A program made the translations under genes and the position numbers. A stretch of DNA of 64,000 bases. Origin: Caballeronia sp. NK8. GTDB lineage: Bacteria; Pseudomonadota; Gammaproteobacteria; Burkholderiales; Burkholderiaceae. Below, one piece after another: positions 28,951 through 38,350 of this stretch (positions are counted from its first letter, which is position 1; the number at the start of each line of letters is the position of its first letter). The notes under the pieces are model-generated. The model saw nothing but the letters and a program-made list of their open reading frames with translations. It was not told where the DNA came from and made no database searches. The stretch spans positions 186,001 through 250,000 of the forward strand of contig NZ_AP024323.1 of NCBI RefSeq assembly GCF_018408855.1, read 5' to 3'.

Positions 28951-29919
28951 TTATCGGTTGAGGGGGGAAGCGGCTTTGACGCGTTCGCGCAGAATGCGTT
29001 CGAAATGGCCGGGATCGTGCGCCTTCAGCATCTGTGCTTCGCGCGGGCGATAAAAGTCGAACAGGCGCGAGACCCAGAAACGCATCGCGCCTGCGCGCAG
29101 CATGTCGTTCCAGTGACGCTCCTCGGCGGGCGTGAACGGACGCACCGTCTGATAGGCGCGCAGCATCGCATCGACGCGCGCCGGGTCGAGCGCGCCCGTC
29201 GCGAGATCGATGCACCAGTCGTTCACGGTCACGGCGACGTCGAAGAGCCATGTGTCGACGCCCGCGAAGTAGAAGTCGAAGAAGCCGCCCAGACGCGCGT
29301 GCTCGCGGCCGGGCGCGAACAGCACGTTATCGCGAAACAGATCGCAGTGGCACGGGCCGTCCGGCAGCGACGCGTAGTCCGCCGAGCCGAAGAACGCCGT
29401 CTGATGCGCGAGTTCGCTCTCGAACAACGCGCGTTGCTCCGGGCTCAGAAATCCGACGATCGACGGCGCCTTCTCCTGCCACCACGAAAGGCTGCGCAGA
29501 TTCGGCTGATGCTGCGAGAAGTCGCGACCTGCGAGATGCATGCGCGCGAGCATCTGCCCGACTTCGATGCAGTGCGCGGGCGTGGGCGCAAGCTCGGGCG
29601 CGCCTTCGAGCTTCGTCACGATGCTCGCGGGCTTGCCGTGCAGCAGGCCGAACAGCGAGCCGTCGCGGCGCGGCATCGGATCGGGCACCGGCACGCGATG
29701 CGATGCCAGATGACGCATCAGATCGAGATAGAACGGCAGTTGCGTCGCCGTGAGATTCTCGAAGATCGTCAGGACGAACTCGCCGTGCGTCGTCGTGAGA
29801 AAGAAGTTGCTGTTCTCGATGCCCGACTGGATGCCACGAAATTCGACGACATCGCCGAGATCGTAGTCTTGCAGCCAGTCGCCGAGTTCGGCGTTGGTGA
29901 CGGGAGTGAAGACAGCCAT
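28951..29919 (-). CDS. thrB: Homoserine kinase (ThrB, APH-like type II)
   Basis: A 322-residue kinase that phosphorylates homoserine in threonine synthesis. It belongs to the aminoglycoside-phosphotransferase-like ThrB2 type found in pseudomonads and burkholderias, not the GHMP type. Features: [27 protein letters not shown], the catalytic loop [17 protein letters not shown] and the metal-binding [20 protein letters not shown]. Start [12 protein letters not shown] is typical. It is followed after 10 bases by the BPSS1780 gene and preceded by a small secreted protein gene on the same strand. Confidence 0.93.
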   Translation of the reverse strand: MAVFTPVTNAELGDWLQDYDLGDVVEFRGIQSGIENSNFFLTTTHGEFVLTIFENLTATQLPFYLDLMRHLASHRVPVPDPMPRRDGSLFGLLHGKPASIVTKLEGAPELAPTPAHCIEVGQMLARMHLAGRDFSQHQPNLRSLSWWQEKAPSIVGFLSPEQRALFESELAHQTAFFGSADYASLPDGPCHCDLFRDNVLFAPGREHARLGGFFDFYFAGVDTWLFDVAVTVNDWCIDLATGALDPARVDAMLRAYQTVRPFTPAEERHWNDMLRAGAMRFWVSRLFDFYRPREAQMLKAHDPGHFERILRERVKAASPLNR

Positions 29920-30046
29920 GCAGGAAAACGTCGGTCAGGTTGGACGGCCAGGAGCGGGCCTGTGAACGATGGCGCCGGGCAGGAAGCCACAGTGCCGCGA
30001 CCCGCTTGGAAGGAGCGGGTCCGAAGCAATCTTACGGGATCGGCGA

Positions 30047-30457
30047 TCAGTAACGCAGGTTGACCGAGGGCAAGCGCGTGCTTGCCTTGCCGTTGTCGCG
30101 CACTTGCGGCGATGTATCGGCGGGCGAACTCATCTGATAGCGCGTGCCGAGATTCGAACGCACGTCGATTTCGACGGGCTTGCCTTTGTCGCGGAATTCG
30201 GTGATTTCGGTGCCATTGGTGCTCAGTTCGTGATAGCTCGGCACGCGCGGCGGCGAAATCTCGACTTTCGAGCTGACATTGGCGGGCGGACGGTTGATGG
30301 CTTTCAGGTCCGGAAGGCCCGCGGCTTCTTCCGGCGACATTTTCTGCGCCGCGGGTTGCGGTGCTGCGTTGGCGGCTGGCTGCGCCGGTTGCGCAAATGC
30401 GCCGAGGCTTGCTGCGGCGAGGACTGCCGCGGCGGCGGCGCAAAGGTGCGGCTTCAT
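30047..30457 (-). CDS. Small exported protein, possibly DUF2782-like
   Basis: A 136-residue protein with a signal peptide (MKPHLCAAAAAVLAAASLGA, cleavage around AFA-QP), a Pro/Ala/Gln-rich linker and a short conserved-looking core (YHELSTNGTEITEFRDKGKP, then VEIDVRSNLGTRYQM). The core resembles DUF2782 proteins, which often sit beside thrB/polA in this order; this family assignment is tentative. Probably periplasmic. It is 127 bases upstream of thrB on the same strand. Confidence 0.7.
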   Translation of the reverse strand: MKPHLCAAAAAVLAAASLGAFAQPAQPAANAAPQPAAQKMSPEEAAGLPDLKAINRPPANVSSKVEISPPRVPSYHELSTNGTEITEFRDKGKPVEIDVRSNLGTRYQMSSPADTSPQVRDNGKASTRLPSVNLRY

Positions 30458-30688
30458 GATGGTTCTCCAGGCGATGGCCGGATTCTAACAAAACGGTTGC
30501 TGACGCAGTGGCTCACTCGGGTCGAACGCCTTATTTTGCGCTGCTTTCGCGAAATTTGACTGCACCTGCCAAAAAGGTGTTGCACGGTGTGATCGCACGC
30601 ACTCACACGAAGAGGGACTTCATGGTTCGCGCATTCTTCCGTGTTAATGTCGATTCACCACGAGGGCATTGAAGAAAGACACAAGATC

Positions 30689-32215
30689 ATGACAAACGAC
30701 CGGACTCAAAGCACACAGGGCACACCCGCCAACGACTTCCCGACCGAATCCTTCGAGGACCCGGCTGCCGCCGTCACGCGCCTCTCGGCGATCTATGAAG
30801 CGAATACCGCATTTCTGCGCGATGCCTTCGCGCGTTATCGCCGCAACGAGCAGTTCACGCATCGCGTGCGCGCTTGTTATCCGTTCGTGCGCGTGCGCTC
30901 GGAGCTCAACACGCAGATCGACTCGCGGCGTTCGTATGGCTTCGTGGCGGGCCCGGGCATCTATGAAACGACGCTCACGCGTCCCGATCTCTTCGGCGAT
31001 TATTATCGCGAGCAATTGCGACTGCTTACGAAGAACCATCACGTGGGTCTCGAAGTAGGCGTGTCCGCGCAGCCCATTCCGATTCACTTTGCGTTTGCCG
31101 AGGGCATCCATCTCGAAGGCGATCTCGATCGCGACCGCCTGCTCGCGATGCGCAACATCTTCGATACGCCGGACCTCGCGCTGCTCGACGACCGCATCGT
31201 CAACGGCACGTACGAGCCGGGTCCGGGCGAGCCGCATCCGCTCGCGCTGTTCACGGCGGCGCGCGTCGATTTCTCGCTGCATCGGCTGAGGCACTACACG
31301 GCCACGTCGCCGACGCATTTTCAGAACTACGTCCTGTACACGAACTACCAGTTCTATATCGATGAATTCGTGAAGCTCGGCCGCACGATGATGTCGCGCG
31401 CCGACGACGAGGAAACGCGCGCGTATCGCAGCGAGTATTCGTCGTTCGTCGAACCGGGCGATGTCGTCACGTACAACGCGAACCTCGGCGAGCAGCCGGA
31501 GGAAGGCGCGCCGATCGCGCGCCTGCCGCAGATGCCTGCGTATCACCTGAAGCGCGCGGACGGCAGCGGCATCACGATGGTGAACATCGGCGTGGGGCCG
31601 TCGAACGCGAAGACGATCACGGATCACATCGCGGTGCTGCGGCCGCATGCGTGGATCATGCTCGGGCACTGCGCGGGTCTGCGCAATACGCAGCGTCTGG
31701 GCGACTACGTGCTCGCTCACGGTTATGTGCGTGAAGATCACGTACTCGATGACGATCTGCCGCTGTGGGTGCCCGTCCCCGCGCTCGCGGAAGTCCAGGT
31801 CGCGCTCGAGCGCGCGGTTGCGCAGGTGACGCAACTGGAAGGCGTCGAACTCAAGCGCGTGATGCGTACGGGCACGGTCGCGAGCGTCGATAACCGCAAC
31901 TGGGAATTAAGGGATCATCGCGAGCCGGTGCGCCGGCTGTCGCAGAGCCGCGCGGTGGCGCTGGATATGGAAAGCGCGACGATCGCGGCGAATGGGTTCC
32001 GCTTTCGCGTGCCGTACGGGACGCTGCTGTGCGTGTCGGACAAGCCGCTGCATGGCGAACTCAAGCTGCCCGGCATGGCGGATCAGTTCTATCGCGCGCA
32101 GGTGGATCAGCACTTGCAGATAGGCGTGAAGGCGATGGAGTTGCTGAGGATGAACGGCTTGTCGAAGCTGCATTCGCGGAAGTTGCGAAGCTTCGCGGAG
32201 GTGGCGTTTCAGTGA
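30689..32215 (+). CDS. amn: AMP nucleosidase
   Basis: A 508-residue purine-salvage enzyme that hydrolyses AMP to adenine and ribose 5-phosphate. The N-terminal regulatory half is typical of Amn (ESFEDPAAAVTRLSAIYEAN). The C-terminal half is nucleoside-phosphorylase-like: GITMVNIGVGPSNAKTITDH, AWIMLGHCAGLRNTQRLGDY, and ALDMESATIAANGFRFRVPY with the catalytic Glu. Length is near E. coli Amn (484). The ATG at 30689 is preferred; an ATG/TTG-type start 48 bases earlier is possible. It stands alone and converges on the LOG gene through a shared hairpin. Confidence 0.93.
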   Translation: MTNDRTQSTQGTPANDFPTESFEDPAAAVTRLSAIYEANTAFLRDAFARYRRNEQFTHRVRACYPFVRVRSELNTQIDSRRSYGFVAGPGIYETTLTRPDLFGDYYREQLRLLTKNHHVGLEVGVSAQPIPIHFAFAEGIHLEGDLDRDRLLAMRNIFDTPDLALLDDRIVNGTYEPGPGEPHPLALFTAARVDFSLHRLRHYTATSPTHFQNYVLYTNYQFYIDEFVKLGRTMMSRADDEETRAYRSEYSSFVEPGDVVTYNANLGEQPEEGAPIARLPQMPAYHLKRADGSGITMVNIGVGPSNAKTITDHIAVLRPHAWIMLGHCAGLRNTQRLGDYVLAHGYVREDHVLDDDLPLWVPVPALAEVQVALERAVAQVTQLEGVELKRVMRTGTVASVDNRNWELRDHREPVRRLSQSRAVALDMESATIAANGFRFRVPYGTLLCVSDKPLHGELKLPGMADQFYRAQVDQHLQIGVKAMELLRMNGLSKLHSRKLRSFAEVAFQ

Positions 32216-32232
32216 TCCGCAGATCCTGAAGC

Positions 32233-32263
32233 GAAGCGAGCGGATTCGAAATCCGCTCGCTTC
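32233..32263. terminator. Bidirectional terminator between amn and the LOG gene
   Basis: A perfect 14-bp stem GAAGCGAGCGGATT / AATCCGCTCGCTTC with loop CGA, between convergent genes. T runs are weak. Confidence 0.65.
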
Positions 32264-32270
32264 CACAGCG

Positions 32271-33020
32271 TCACAGATAGAACATCCGATCCTCATCCGA
32301 CTTGCCTTCCGCCGGCTGCTCGACCGAATCCTCGCGGTCTTCATAGAAGCGCAGCACGGCATCGAGCACCTGATCTGGATCGTCGATCACCTGCATCAGA
32401 TCCAGATCCTTCGGGCTGATCACGCCATTGGTCAGGAGCGTGGTCTTGAACCAGTCGAGCAAGCCAGCCCAGAACTCCGAGCCGACCAGCACGATCGGCA
32501 CGTGACGCGACTTCTTGGTCTGAATGAGCGTCAATACTTCGGCGAGTTCATCCAGCGTGCCGAAGCCGCCCGGCATCACCACGACCGCGTCCGAGTTCTT
32601 CACGAAGGTGACCTTGCGCGTGAAGAAGTGACGGAAGCGCAGCGAGATGTCCTGCCACTGGTTGCCCGACTGCTCGTGCGGCAGTTCGATGTTGAGGCCA
32701 ACCGAAGGCGACTTGCCCGCGTGCGCGCCCTTGTTCGCGGCTTCCATGATGCCCGGGCCGCCGCCCGAAATGACGGCGAAGCCCGCGTCGGAGAATTTCT
32801 GCGCGATTTCGATCGTGCGCTGATAGTACGGCGACTCGGGTTTCAGCCGCGCCGAACCATAGATGCTGATGGCAGGGCGGATCTCCGAGAGGTACTCGGT
32901 CGCCTCGATAAACTCTGCCATAATCGTGAACATCTGCCACGATGCGCGAGCCTTCTTGGCCGTCGCGCGCTCTTGATCTGCGAGCGATCGCAGACTCGGA
33001 ATCACTTTTCTCTTGTTCAT
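32271..33020 (-). CDS. LOG-family protein (putative nucleotide-sugar/cytokinin phosphoribohydrolase)
   Basis: A 249-residue Rossmann-type protein of the LOG/TIGR00730 family. Signature motifs are SGGGPGIMEAANKGA and MPGGFGTLDELAEVLTLIQ. Members hydrolyse nucleoside 5'-monophosphates to base and ribose 5-phosphate, which thematically matches the neighbouring AMP nucleosidase. The N-terminal ~45 residues (MNKRKVIPSLRSLADQERAT) are an extension found in Burkholderia relatives. The start ATG at 33020 is one base from the polA ATG, facing away; an internal start at MFTIMAEFIEATEYL is the fallback. Confidence 0.88.
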   Translation of the reverse strand: MNKRKVIPSLRSLADQERATAKKARASWQMFTIMAEFIEATEYLSEIRPAISIYGSARLKPESPYYQRTIEIAQKFSDAGFAVISGGGPGIMEAANKGAHAGKSPSVGLNIELPHEQSGNQWQDISLRFRHFFTRKVTFVKNSDAVVVMPGGFGTLDELAEVLTLIQTKKSRHVPIVLVGSEFWAGLLDWFKTTLLTNGVISPKDLDLMQVIDDPDQVLDAVLRFYEDREDSVEQPAEGKSDEDRMFYL

Positions 33021-33021
33021 A

Positions 33022-35760
33022 ATGCCTGAAGAACTAAGTCTTGAAGGTAAGACCCTGCTATTGGTCGACGGTTCTAGTTACTTGTACCGGGCCTACCATG
33101 CGATGCCGGACCTGCGTGGCCCCGACGGCGGCCCCACCGGCGCTCTGTACGGAATGATCAACATGCTGCGGCGCTTGCGGCGCGAAATCAATGCAGAGTA
33201 TAGCGCGTGCGTATTTGATGCCAAAGGCAAGACTTTCCGCGACGACTGGTACGCCGACTACAAGGCCAACCGTCCTTCGATGCCAGAAGACCTCTCCAGA
33301 CAGATCGAACCCATTCACGTCGCCGTGCGCGCGCTCGGCTGGCCCCTCGTGATGATCGAGGGCGTCGAGGCCGACGACGTCATCGGCACGCTCGCCGTGG
33401 AGGCCGAGAAGCGCGGCATGAAGGTGATCGTGTCGACGGGCGACAAGGATCTGGCTCAGCTCGTGACGGATCATGTCACCCTCATCAATACGATGACCAA
33501 CGAAACGCTCGATCGCGCGGGCGTGCTCGCCAAGTTCGGCGTGCCGCCGGAGCGTATCGTCGACTACCTGTCGCTCATCGGCGATACCGTCGACAACGTG
33601 CCGGGCGTCGAGAAATGCGGTCCCAAAACGGCGCTCAAGTGGCTCACGCAATACGACACCCTTGATGGCATCGTAGAACATGCGAACGAGATCAAAGGTG
33701 CGGTAGGAGACAATCTGCGCAAGGCTCTCGGCTTCCTGCCGATGGCCAGAAAGCTCGTCACCGTGCACACGGAATGCGACCTCGCTTCGCAGATCGAGTC
33801 GATCGACGGCACGCTCGCGACGCGTCCCGAGTCGCGCGATGAGTTGCGCGATGTGTTCATGCGTCATGGCTTCAAGACCTGGCTGCGCGAAGTCGAAATC
33901 GCCGACGCCGTGGAAGGCCCGACGGACACGCCGCCCGCCGAAGTGACCGAGATCGTGCATCACTACGAGACGGTGCAGACGTGGGAGCAGTTCGACGCGT
34001 GGCTCGCGCGCATCAATGAGGCGGAGATCACGTCGTTCGACAGCGAGACGACCTCGCTCGACCCGATGACCGCGCAGATCGTCGGCGTGTCGATTTCGAC
34101 CGAGCCGGGACACGCGGCCTACATTCCCGTCGCGCATCGCGGGCCGGACGCGCCCGAGCAATTGCCGCGCGATGAAGTGCTCGCGAAGCTCAAGCCGTGG
34201 CTCGAAGATGCCTCGAAGAAAAAGGTCGGTCAGCATCTGAAGTACGACGAGCAGGTGCTTGCCAATTACGGCATCGAATTGCGCGGTGTCGAGCACGACA
34301 CGCTGTTGCAGTCGTACGTGCTCGAATCGCATCGCCCACACGACATGGACAACCTCGCGTTGCGCCATCTCGGCGTGAAGACGATCAAGTACGAAGACGT
34401 CGCGGGCAAGGGCGCGTCGCAGATCGGCTTCGATGAAGTGCCGCTCGACAAGGCATCGGCCTACGCAGCGGAAGATGCCGATATCACGCTGCGTCTGCAT
34501 CACGCGCTATATCCGCAAGTGGCGCAAGAGGAAGGCTTGCTGCGCGTCTATCGCGACATCGAGTTGCCGACCTCGCGCGTGCTGCGCAAGATGGAGCGTA
34601 ACGGAGTACTGATCGATCGCCAGAGGCTCGATACGCAAAGCAACGAGATCGCGAAGCGTCTCATCGAACTGCAGGCGCAGGCGTATGAACTCGCGGGCGG
34701 CGAATTCAATCTCGGCTCGCCGAAACAGATCGGCCAGATCTTCTTCGAGAAGCTGCAATTGCCGGTCGTGAAGAAGACGCCGAGCGGTGCGCCTTCCACC
34801 GATGAAGAAGTGCTGCAAAAGCTCGCCGACGACTATCCGCTGCCGAAGGTGCTGCTCGAGCATCGCGGCCTGTCGAAGCTCAAATCCACCTATACGGACA
34901 AGCTGCCGCGCATGGTGAATGCATCGACGGGGCGTGTGCATACGAACTATGCGCAGGCCGTCGCGGTGACGGGACGCCTGTCGTCGAACGAGCCGAACCT
35001 GCAGAACATTCCCGTGCGTACGGGCGAAGGGCGGCGCATTCGCGAGGCGTTCATCGCGCCGCCGGGCAGCAAGATCGTATCGGCCGATTACTCGCAGATC
35101 GAGTTGCGCATCATGGCGCATATCTCCGGCGACGCATCGCTGATGCGTGCGTTCAAGGAAGGCGAGGACGTGCATCGCGCGACGGCATCGGAAGTGTTCA
35201 GCGTCACGCCGCTCGAAGTCGATAACGATCAGCGGCGCATCGCGAAGGTCATCAACTTCGGGTTGATCTACGGCATGAGCTCGTTCGGACTCGCATCGAA
35301 TCTCGGCATCACGCGCGATGCCGCGAAGCTGTATATCGACCGCTATTTCGCGCGTTATCCGGGCGTCGCGGCGTATATGGAGAACACGCGCATGAGCGCG
35401 AAGGCCAACGGCTTCGTCGAAACCGTATTCGGCCGTCGCCTGTGGCTGCCCGAGATCAACGGCGGCAGCGGGCCGCGTCGTCAGGCGGCCGAGCGCGCCG
35501 CGATCAATGCGCCGATGCAGGGCACCGCGGCGGACCTCATCAAGCTGTCGATGATCGCCGTGCAGGACTGGCTCGAAAGCTCGGGCATCGGCGCGAAGAT
35601 GATCATGCAGGTTCACGATGAACTCGTGCTCGAAGTGCCGGAGGAAGCGCTGCCCGATGTCAGGAAGCGCTTACCTGAATTGATGTGCGGCGTCGCGAAG
35701 CTGAAGGTGCCGCTCGTCGCGGAAGTGGGTGTCGGCAACAATTGGGAAGAAGCGCACTGA
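33022..35760 (+). CDS. polA: DNA polymerase I
   Basis: A 912-residue repair and Okazaki-processing polymerase. The 5' nuclease domain (GKTLLLVDGSSYLYRAYHAM, VEADDVIGTLA, STGDKDLAQLV) is followed by a 3'-5' exonuclease domain with its DxE motif intact (FDSETTSLDP). The polymerase domain has motif A DYSQIELRIMAHIS, motif B RRIAKVINFGLIYGMSSFG and motif C QVHDELVLEVP. Length is close to E. coli PolA (928). The ATG at 33022 lies one base from the opposing LOG start; there is no good Shine-Dalgarno sequence. Confidence 0.97.
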   Translation: MPEELSLEGKTLLLVDGSSYLYRAYHAMPDLRGPDGGPTGALYGMINMLRRLRREINAEYSACVFDAKGKTFRDDWYADYKANRPSMPEDLSRQIEPIHVAVRALGWPLVMIEGVEADDVIGTLAVEAEKRGMKVIVSTGDKDLAQLVTDHVTLINTMTNETLDRAGVLAKFGVPPERIVDYLSLIGDTVDNVPGVEKCGPKTALKWLTQYDTLDGIVEHANEIKGAVGDNLRKALGFLPMARKLVTVHTECDLASQIESIDGTLATRPESRDELRDVFMRHGFKTWLREVEIADAVEGPTDTPPAEVTEIVHHYETVQTWEQFDAWLARINEAEITSFDSETTSLDPMTAQIVGVSISTEPGHAAYIPVAHRGPDAPEQLPRDEVLAKLKPWLEDASKKKVGQHLKYDEQVLANYGIELRGVEHDTLLQSYVLESHRPHDMDNLALRHLGVKTIKYEDVAGKGASQIGFDEVPLDKASAYAAEDADITLRLHHALYPQVAQEEGLLRVYRDIELPTSRVLRKMERNGVLIDRQRLDTQSNEIAKRLIELQAQAYELAGGEFNLGSPKQIGQIFFEKLQLPVVKKTPSGAPSTDEEVLQKLADDYPLPKVLLEHRGLSKLKSTYTDKLPRMVNASTGRVHTNYAQAVAVTGRLSSNEPNLQNIPVRTGEGRRIREAFIAPPGSKIVSADYSQIELRIMAHISGDASLMRAFKEGEDVHRATASEVFSVTPLEVDNDQRRIAKVINFGLIYGMSSFGLASNLGITRDAAKLYIDRYFARYPGVAAYMENTRMSAKANGFVETVFGRRLWLPEINGGSGPRRQAAERAAINAPMQGTAADLIKLSMIAVQDWLESSGIGAKMIMQVHDELVLEVPEEALPDVRKRLPELMCGVAKLKVPLVAEVGVGNNWEEAH

Positions 35761-35912
35761 AATACTTTGCGCAAGGCATGCGCGGCGGATGTCGCGTATG
35801 CCCGACATCTCGGTGACACGCTTGTGACTGTCATCGAAGCTCACGCACAATAAGTCAATAGAGGAAAGCAACAACGATAGTCGGTCGAATATAAAAGGAC
35901 AGGGAGAGTGCC

Positions 35913-37277
35913 ATGCATCGCTTCATCATCGTCGGCGGAGGGGCCGGCGGCCTCGAACTCGCGACGCGTCTCGGCGACCGTTTCGGCTCGACGGACGGCA
36001 AGACTCCGCCAAAAGCGCAAGTCACGCTCGTCGACCGCAATCCGACCCATATCTGGAAGCCGCTTCTGCATGAAGTCGCGGCGGGCAGCATGGACCCGTT
36101 CACGCAGGAACTCGAATACGCGGCGCAGGCGCTGTGGCACGGCTTCGAATTTCAGCAGGGCGAACTCGTCGGGCTGAATCGCGCGACCAGGCGCATCACG
36201 ATCGGCGCGTTGCGCGATGAAGAAGCGGGCGAACTCCTGCCCGAGCGCGAACTGGAATACGACACGCTCGTCATCGCCATCGGCAGTACGACGCATTTCT
36301 TCGGCGTCGAAGGCGCGCAGCAGAACTCGATCGCGCTCGATACAGTCGGTCAGGCCGAGCTCTTTCGCAAGCGCCTGATCGCAGCGTGCATGCGCGCGGA
36401 GCATTTCGCGCCGGAGCCTGTCGCGGCGGGCGTCGAGGAGGGCGAGGACGAACCGGGTGTGGATCCGCTGCCGCGTATCCAGGTGGCGATCGTCGGCGCG
36501 GGCGCGACGGGCGTCGAACTGTCGGCGGAACTGCGCAACACGGCGCAAGTGCTGTCCGCGTACGGATTGCACAAGCTCGATCCGAAACACGATATCGGCA
36601 TCGTGCTAATCGAGGCGGGGCCGCGCATTTTGCCCGCGCTGCAGGAGCGCGTGTCGAGCGCGACGGCGGAGCTGCTCACCAAGCTCGGCGTGAAGCTGAT
36701 GACGGGCGAGACGGTCGCGCAGGTCTCGCGCGATACCATCCACACGGCGAGCGGCAAGGCCATACGCGCGGATCTCACGGTCTGGGCGGCGGGCATCAAG
36801 GCCCCCGCGATCCTCACCAATCTCGAAGGCTTGCCGACCAACCGCCTCGGCCAGCTCGTCGTGCGCCGCACGCTGCAAACCGAAACCGACGACAACGTCT
36901 TCGCGCTCGGCGATTGCGCGGCGTGTCCGTGGCCCGGCAACGAGCGCAATGTGCCGCCGCGCGCGCAGGCCGCGCATCAGCAAGCCAGCTTTCTGTTCAA
37001 GTCGTTCGAGCGGATGTTGCAGGGCAAGCCGCTTCCCGAATACACCTATCGCGACTTCGGCTCGCTGGTGTCGCTCGGGCATTACAGCGCGGTCGGCAGT
37101 CTGATGGGCGGGCTGATCGGCGGCAACATGCTGATCGAGGGGCTCTTCGCGCGCTTCATGTACATGTCGCTCTACCGGCTGCACATCGCCGCGCTGCACG
37201 GCTATGCGCGCATGGTGCTCGACACCGTCGCGCACTGGCTGCGCCGCTCCACCGCACCGCGCGTGAAGTTGCACTGA
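35913..37277 (+). CDS. Type II NADH dehydrogenase (NDH-2)
   Basis: A 454-residue membrane-associated flavoprotein that passes electrons from NADH to quinone without pumping protons. The FAD motif is FIIVGGGAGGLELATRLGD and the second Rossmann motif is VAIVGAGATGVELSAEL. FALGDCAACPWPG is the late FAD-binding GD motif. The C-terminal region (GGNMLIEGLFARFMYMSLYR) is amphipathic and would anchor it to the inner membrane. AGGGAGAG precedes the ATG at 35913. Confidence 0.92.
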   Translation: MHRFIIVGGGAGGLELATRLGDRFGSTDGKTPPKAQVTLVDRNPTHIWKPLLHEVAAGSMDPFTQELEYAAQALWHGFEFQQGELVGLNRATRRITIGALRDEEAGELLPERELEYDTLVIAIGSTTHFFGVEGAQQNSIALDTVGQAELFRKRLIAACMRAEHFAPEPVAAGVEEGEDEPGVDPLPRIQVAIVGAGATGVELSAELRNTAQVLSAYGLHKLDPKHDIGIVLIEAGPRILPALQERVSSATAELLTKLGVKLMTGETVAQVSRDTIHTASGKAIRADLTVWAAGIKAPAILTNLEGLPTNRLGQLVVRRTLQTETDDNVFALGDCAACPWPGNERNVPPRAQAAHQQASFLFKSFERMLQGKPLPEYTYRDFGSLVSLGHYSAVGSLMGGLIGGNMLIEGLFARFMYMSLYRLHIAALHGYARMVLDTVAHWLRRSTAPRVKLH

Positions 37278-37468
37278 CGCGGAATAGAACGCCTGCGCGA
37301 TTCGTTGAATGCTGTTTAGAATGGGCGGCGCGCTTAATGCATAACGCGCCTTCATCGTCGTGCAGCACCGTGCGTCATGATGCCTTGTCCATGTCGTGCG
37401 GATTTCAACGATTCACGCCGTCGCGCGATCGAGCACGCGCCGCGACGGCCCTGCCGCGGGAGTTCTCC

Positions 37469-38344
37469 ATGCTAGACCCTGAAGTCGACAGCCTCATTCC
37501 GCACGTGCCGTTCAATCGGCGCACCTTCATCAAGGCAACCTTCGGCACCGGTTTTGCGGCTGCGGTGCTGCCGGTGTCCGCGCAGACCATTCATACCGAT
37601 ACCGATGGGCTGGAGGCCGGCGCCATCGGCATTCGCGGCGCGGACGGTACGCTCGTGCCGGCTTATCGCGCGCAGCCGAAGGGCAAGACGCATCTGCCGG
37701 TAATCATCGTGATTCACGAGATTTTCGGCGTGCACGAGCATATCGCCGATGTGTGCCGGCGCTTCGCGAAGCAGGGTTATCTGGCGATTGCGCCGGACCT
37801 CTACACGCGTCAGGGCGATGCCACGGCGTACAAGTCGATGCAGCAGCTCAACGAGCAGCTCGTGTCGAAAGTGCCCGATGCGCAGGTGATCTCCGACATC
37901 GATCAGACCGTCAAATGGGCGGCCGAGCACGGCGGCGATCCGAAGCGCGTCGGCATTACGGGGTTCTGCTGGGGCGGGCGCATCGCGTGGCTCTACGCCG
38001 AGCACAATCCCAATCTGAAGGCGGCGGTGGCGTGGTACGGGCGGCTCGTCGGCAACAAGACCGAGAACACGCCGAGCAATCCCATCGACCTCGCGAGCCA
38101 GCTCAAGGTGCCGGTGCTCGGGCTGTATGGTCGGCAGGATCAGAGCATTCCGCAGGACAGCATCGAGCAGATGAAGCAGGCGCTCGCGAACGACCCGCCG
38201 CCCGCGAAGAACTCGCAGTTCGTCGTCTACGACGACGCGCCGCACGCGTTCTTCGCGGATTATCGTCCGAGTTATCGCAAGGCCGACGCCGAGGACGGCT
38301 GGAAGCGCGCGCTCGCGTGGTTCCGCGAGCACGGCGTCAAATAA
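37469..38344 (+). CDS. Dienelactone hydrolase-family protein with a Tat-like leader
   Basis: A 291-residue alpha/beta hydrolase. The N-terminus has a twin-arginine-like leader, NRRTFIKATFGTGFAAAVLP (residues ~15-34) with an SAQT cleavage region, so export is likely. The hydrolase core shows VIIVIHEIFGVHEHIADVCR, the nucleophile Cys in GITGFCWGGRIAWL, the Asp in GLYGRQDQSIPQ and the His in DDAPHAFFAD: the DLH Cys-Asp-His triad. The substrate is unknown; classical DLH opens dienelactones in chlorocatechol degradation, but no such pathway is nearby. GGGAG lies seven bases before the ATG. Confidence 0.88.
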   Translation: MLDPEVDSLIPHVPFNRRTFIKATFGTGFAAAVLPVSAQTIHTDTDGLEAGAIGIRGADGTLVPAYRAQPKGKTHLPVIIVIHEIFGVHEHIADVCRRFAKQGYLAIAPDLYTRQGDATAYKSMQQLNEQLVSKVPDAQVISDIDQTVKWAAEHGGDPKRVGITGFCWGGRIAWLYAEHNPNLKAAVAWYGRLVGNKTENTPSNPIDLASQLKVPVLGLYGRQDQSIPQDSIEQMKQALANDPPPAKNSQFVVYDDAPHAFFADYRPSYRKADAEDGWKRALAWFREHGVK

Positions 38345-38350
38345 CGCGCT

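Noticed and set aside
35830..35860. Pho box before the NDH-2 gene
   Set aside because: One CTGTCAT half site is present, but the second half at the proper spacing does not match.
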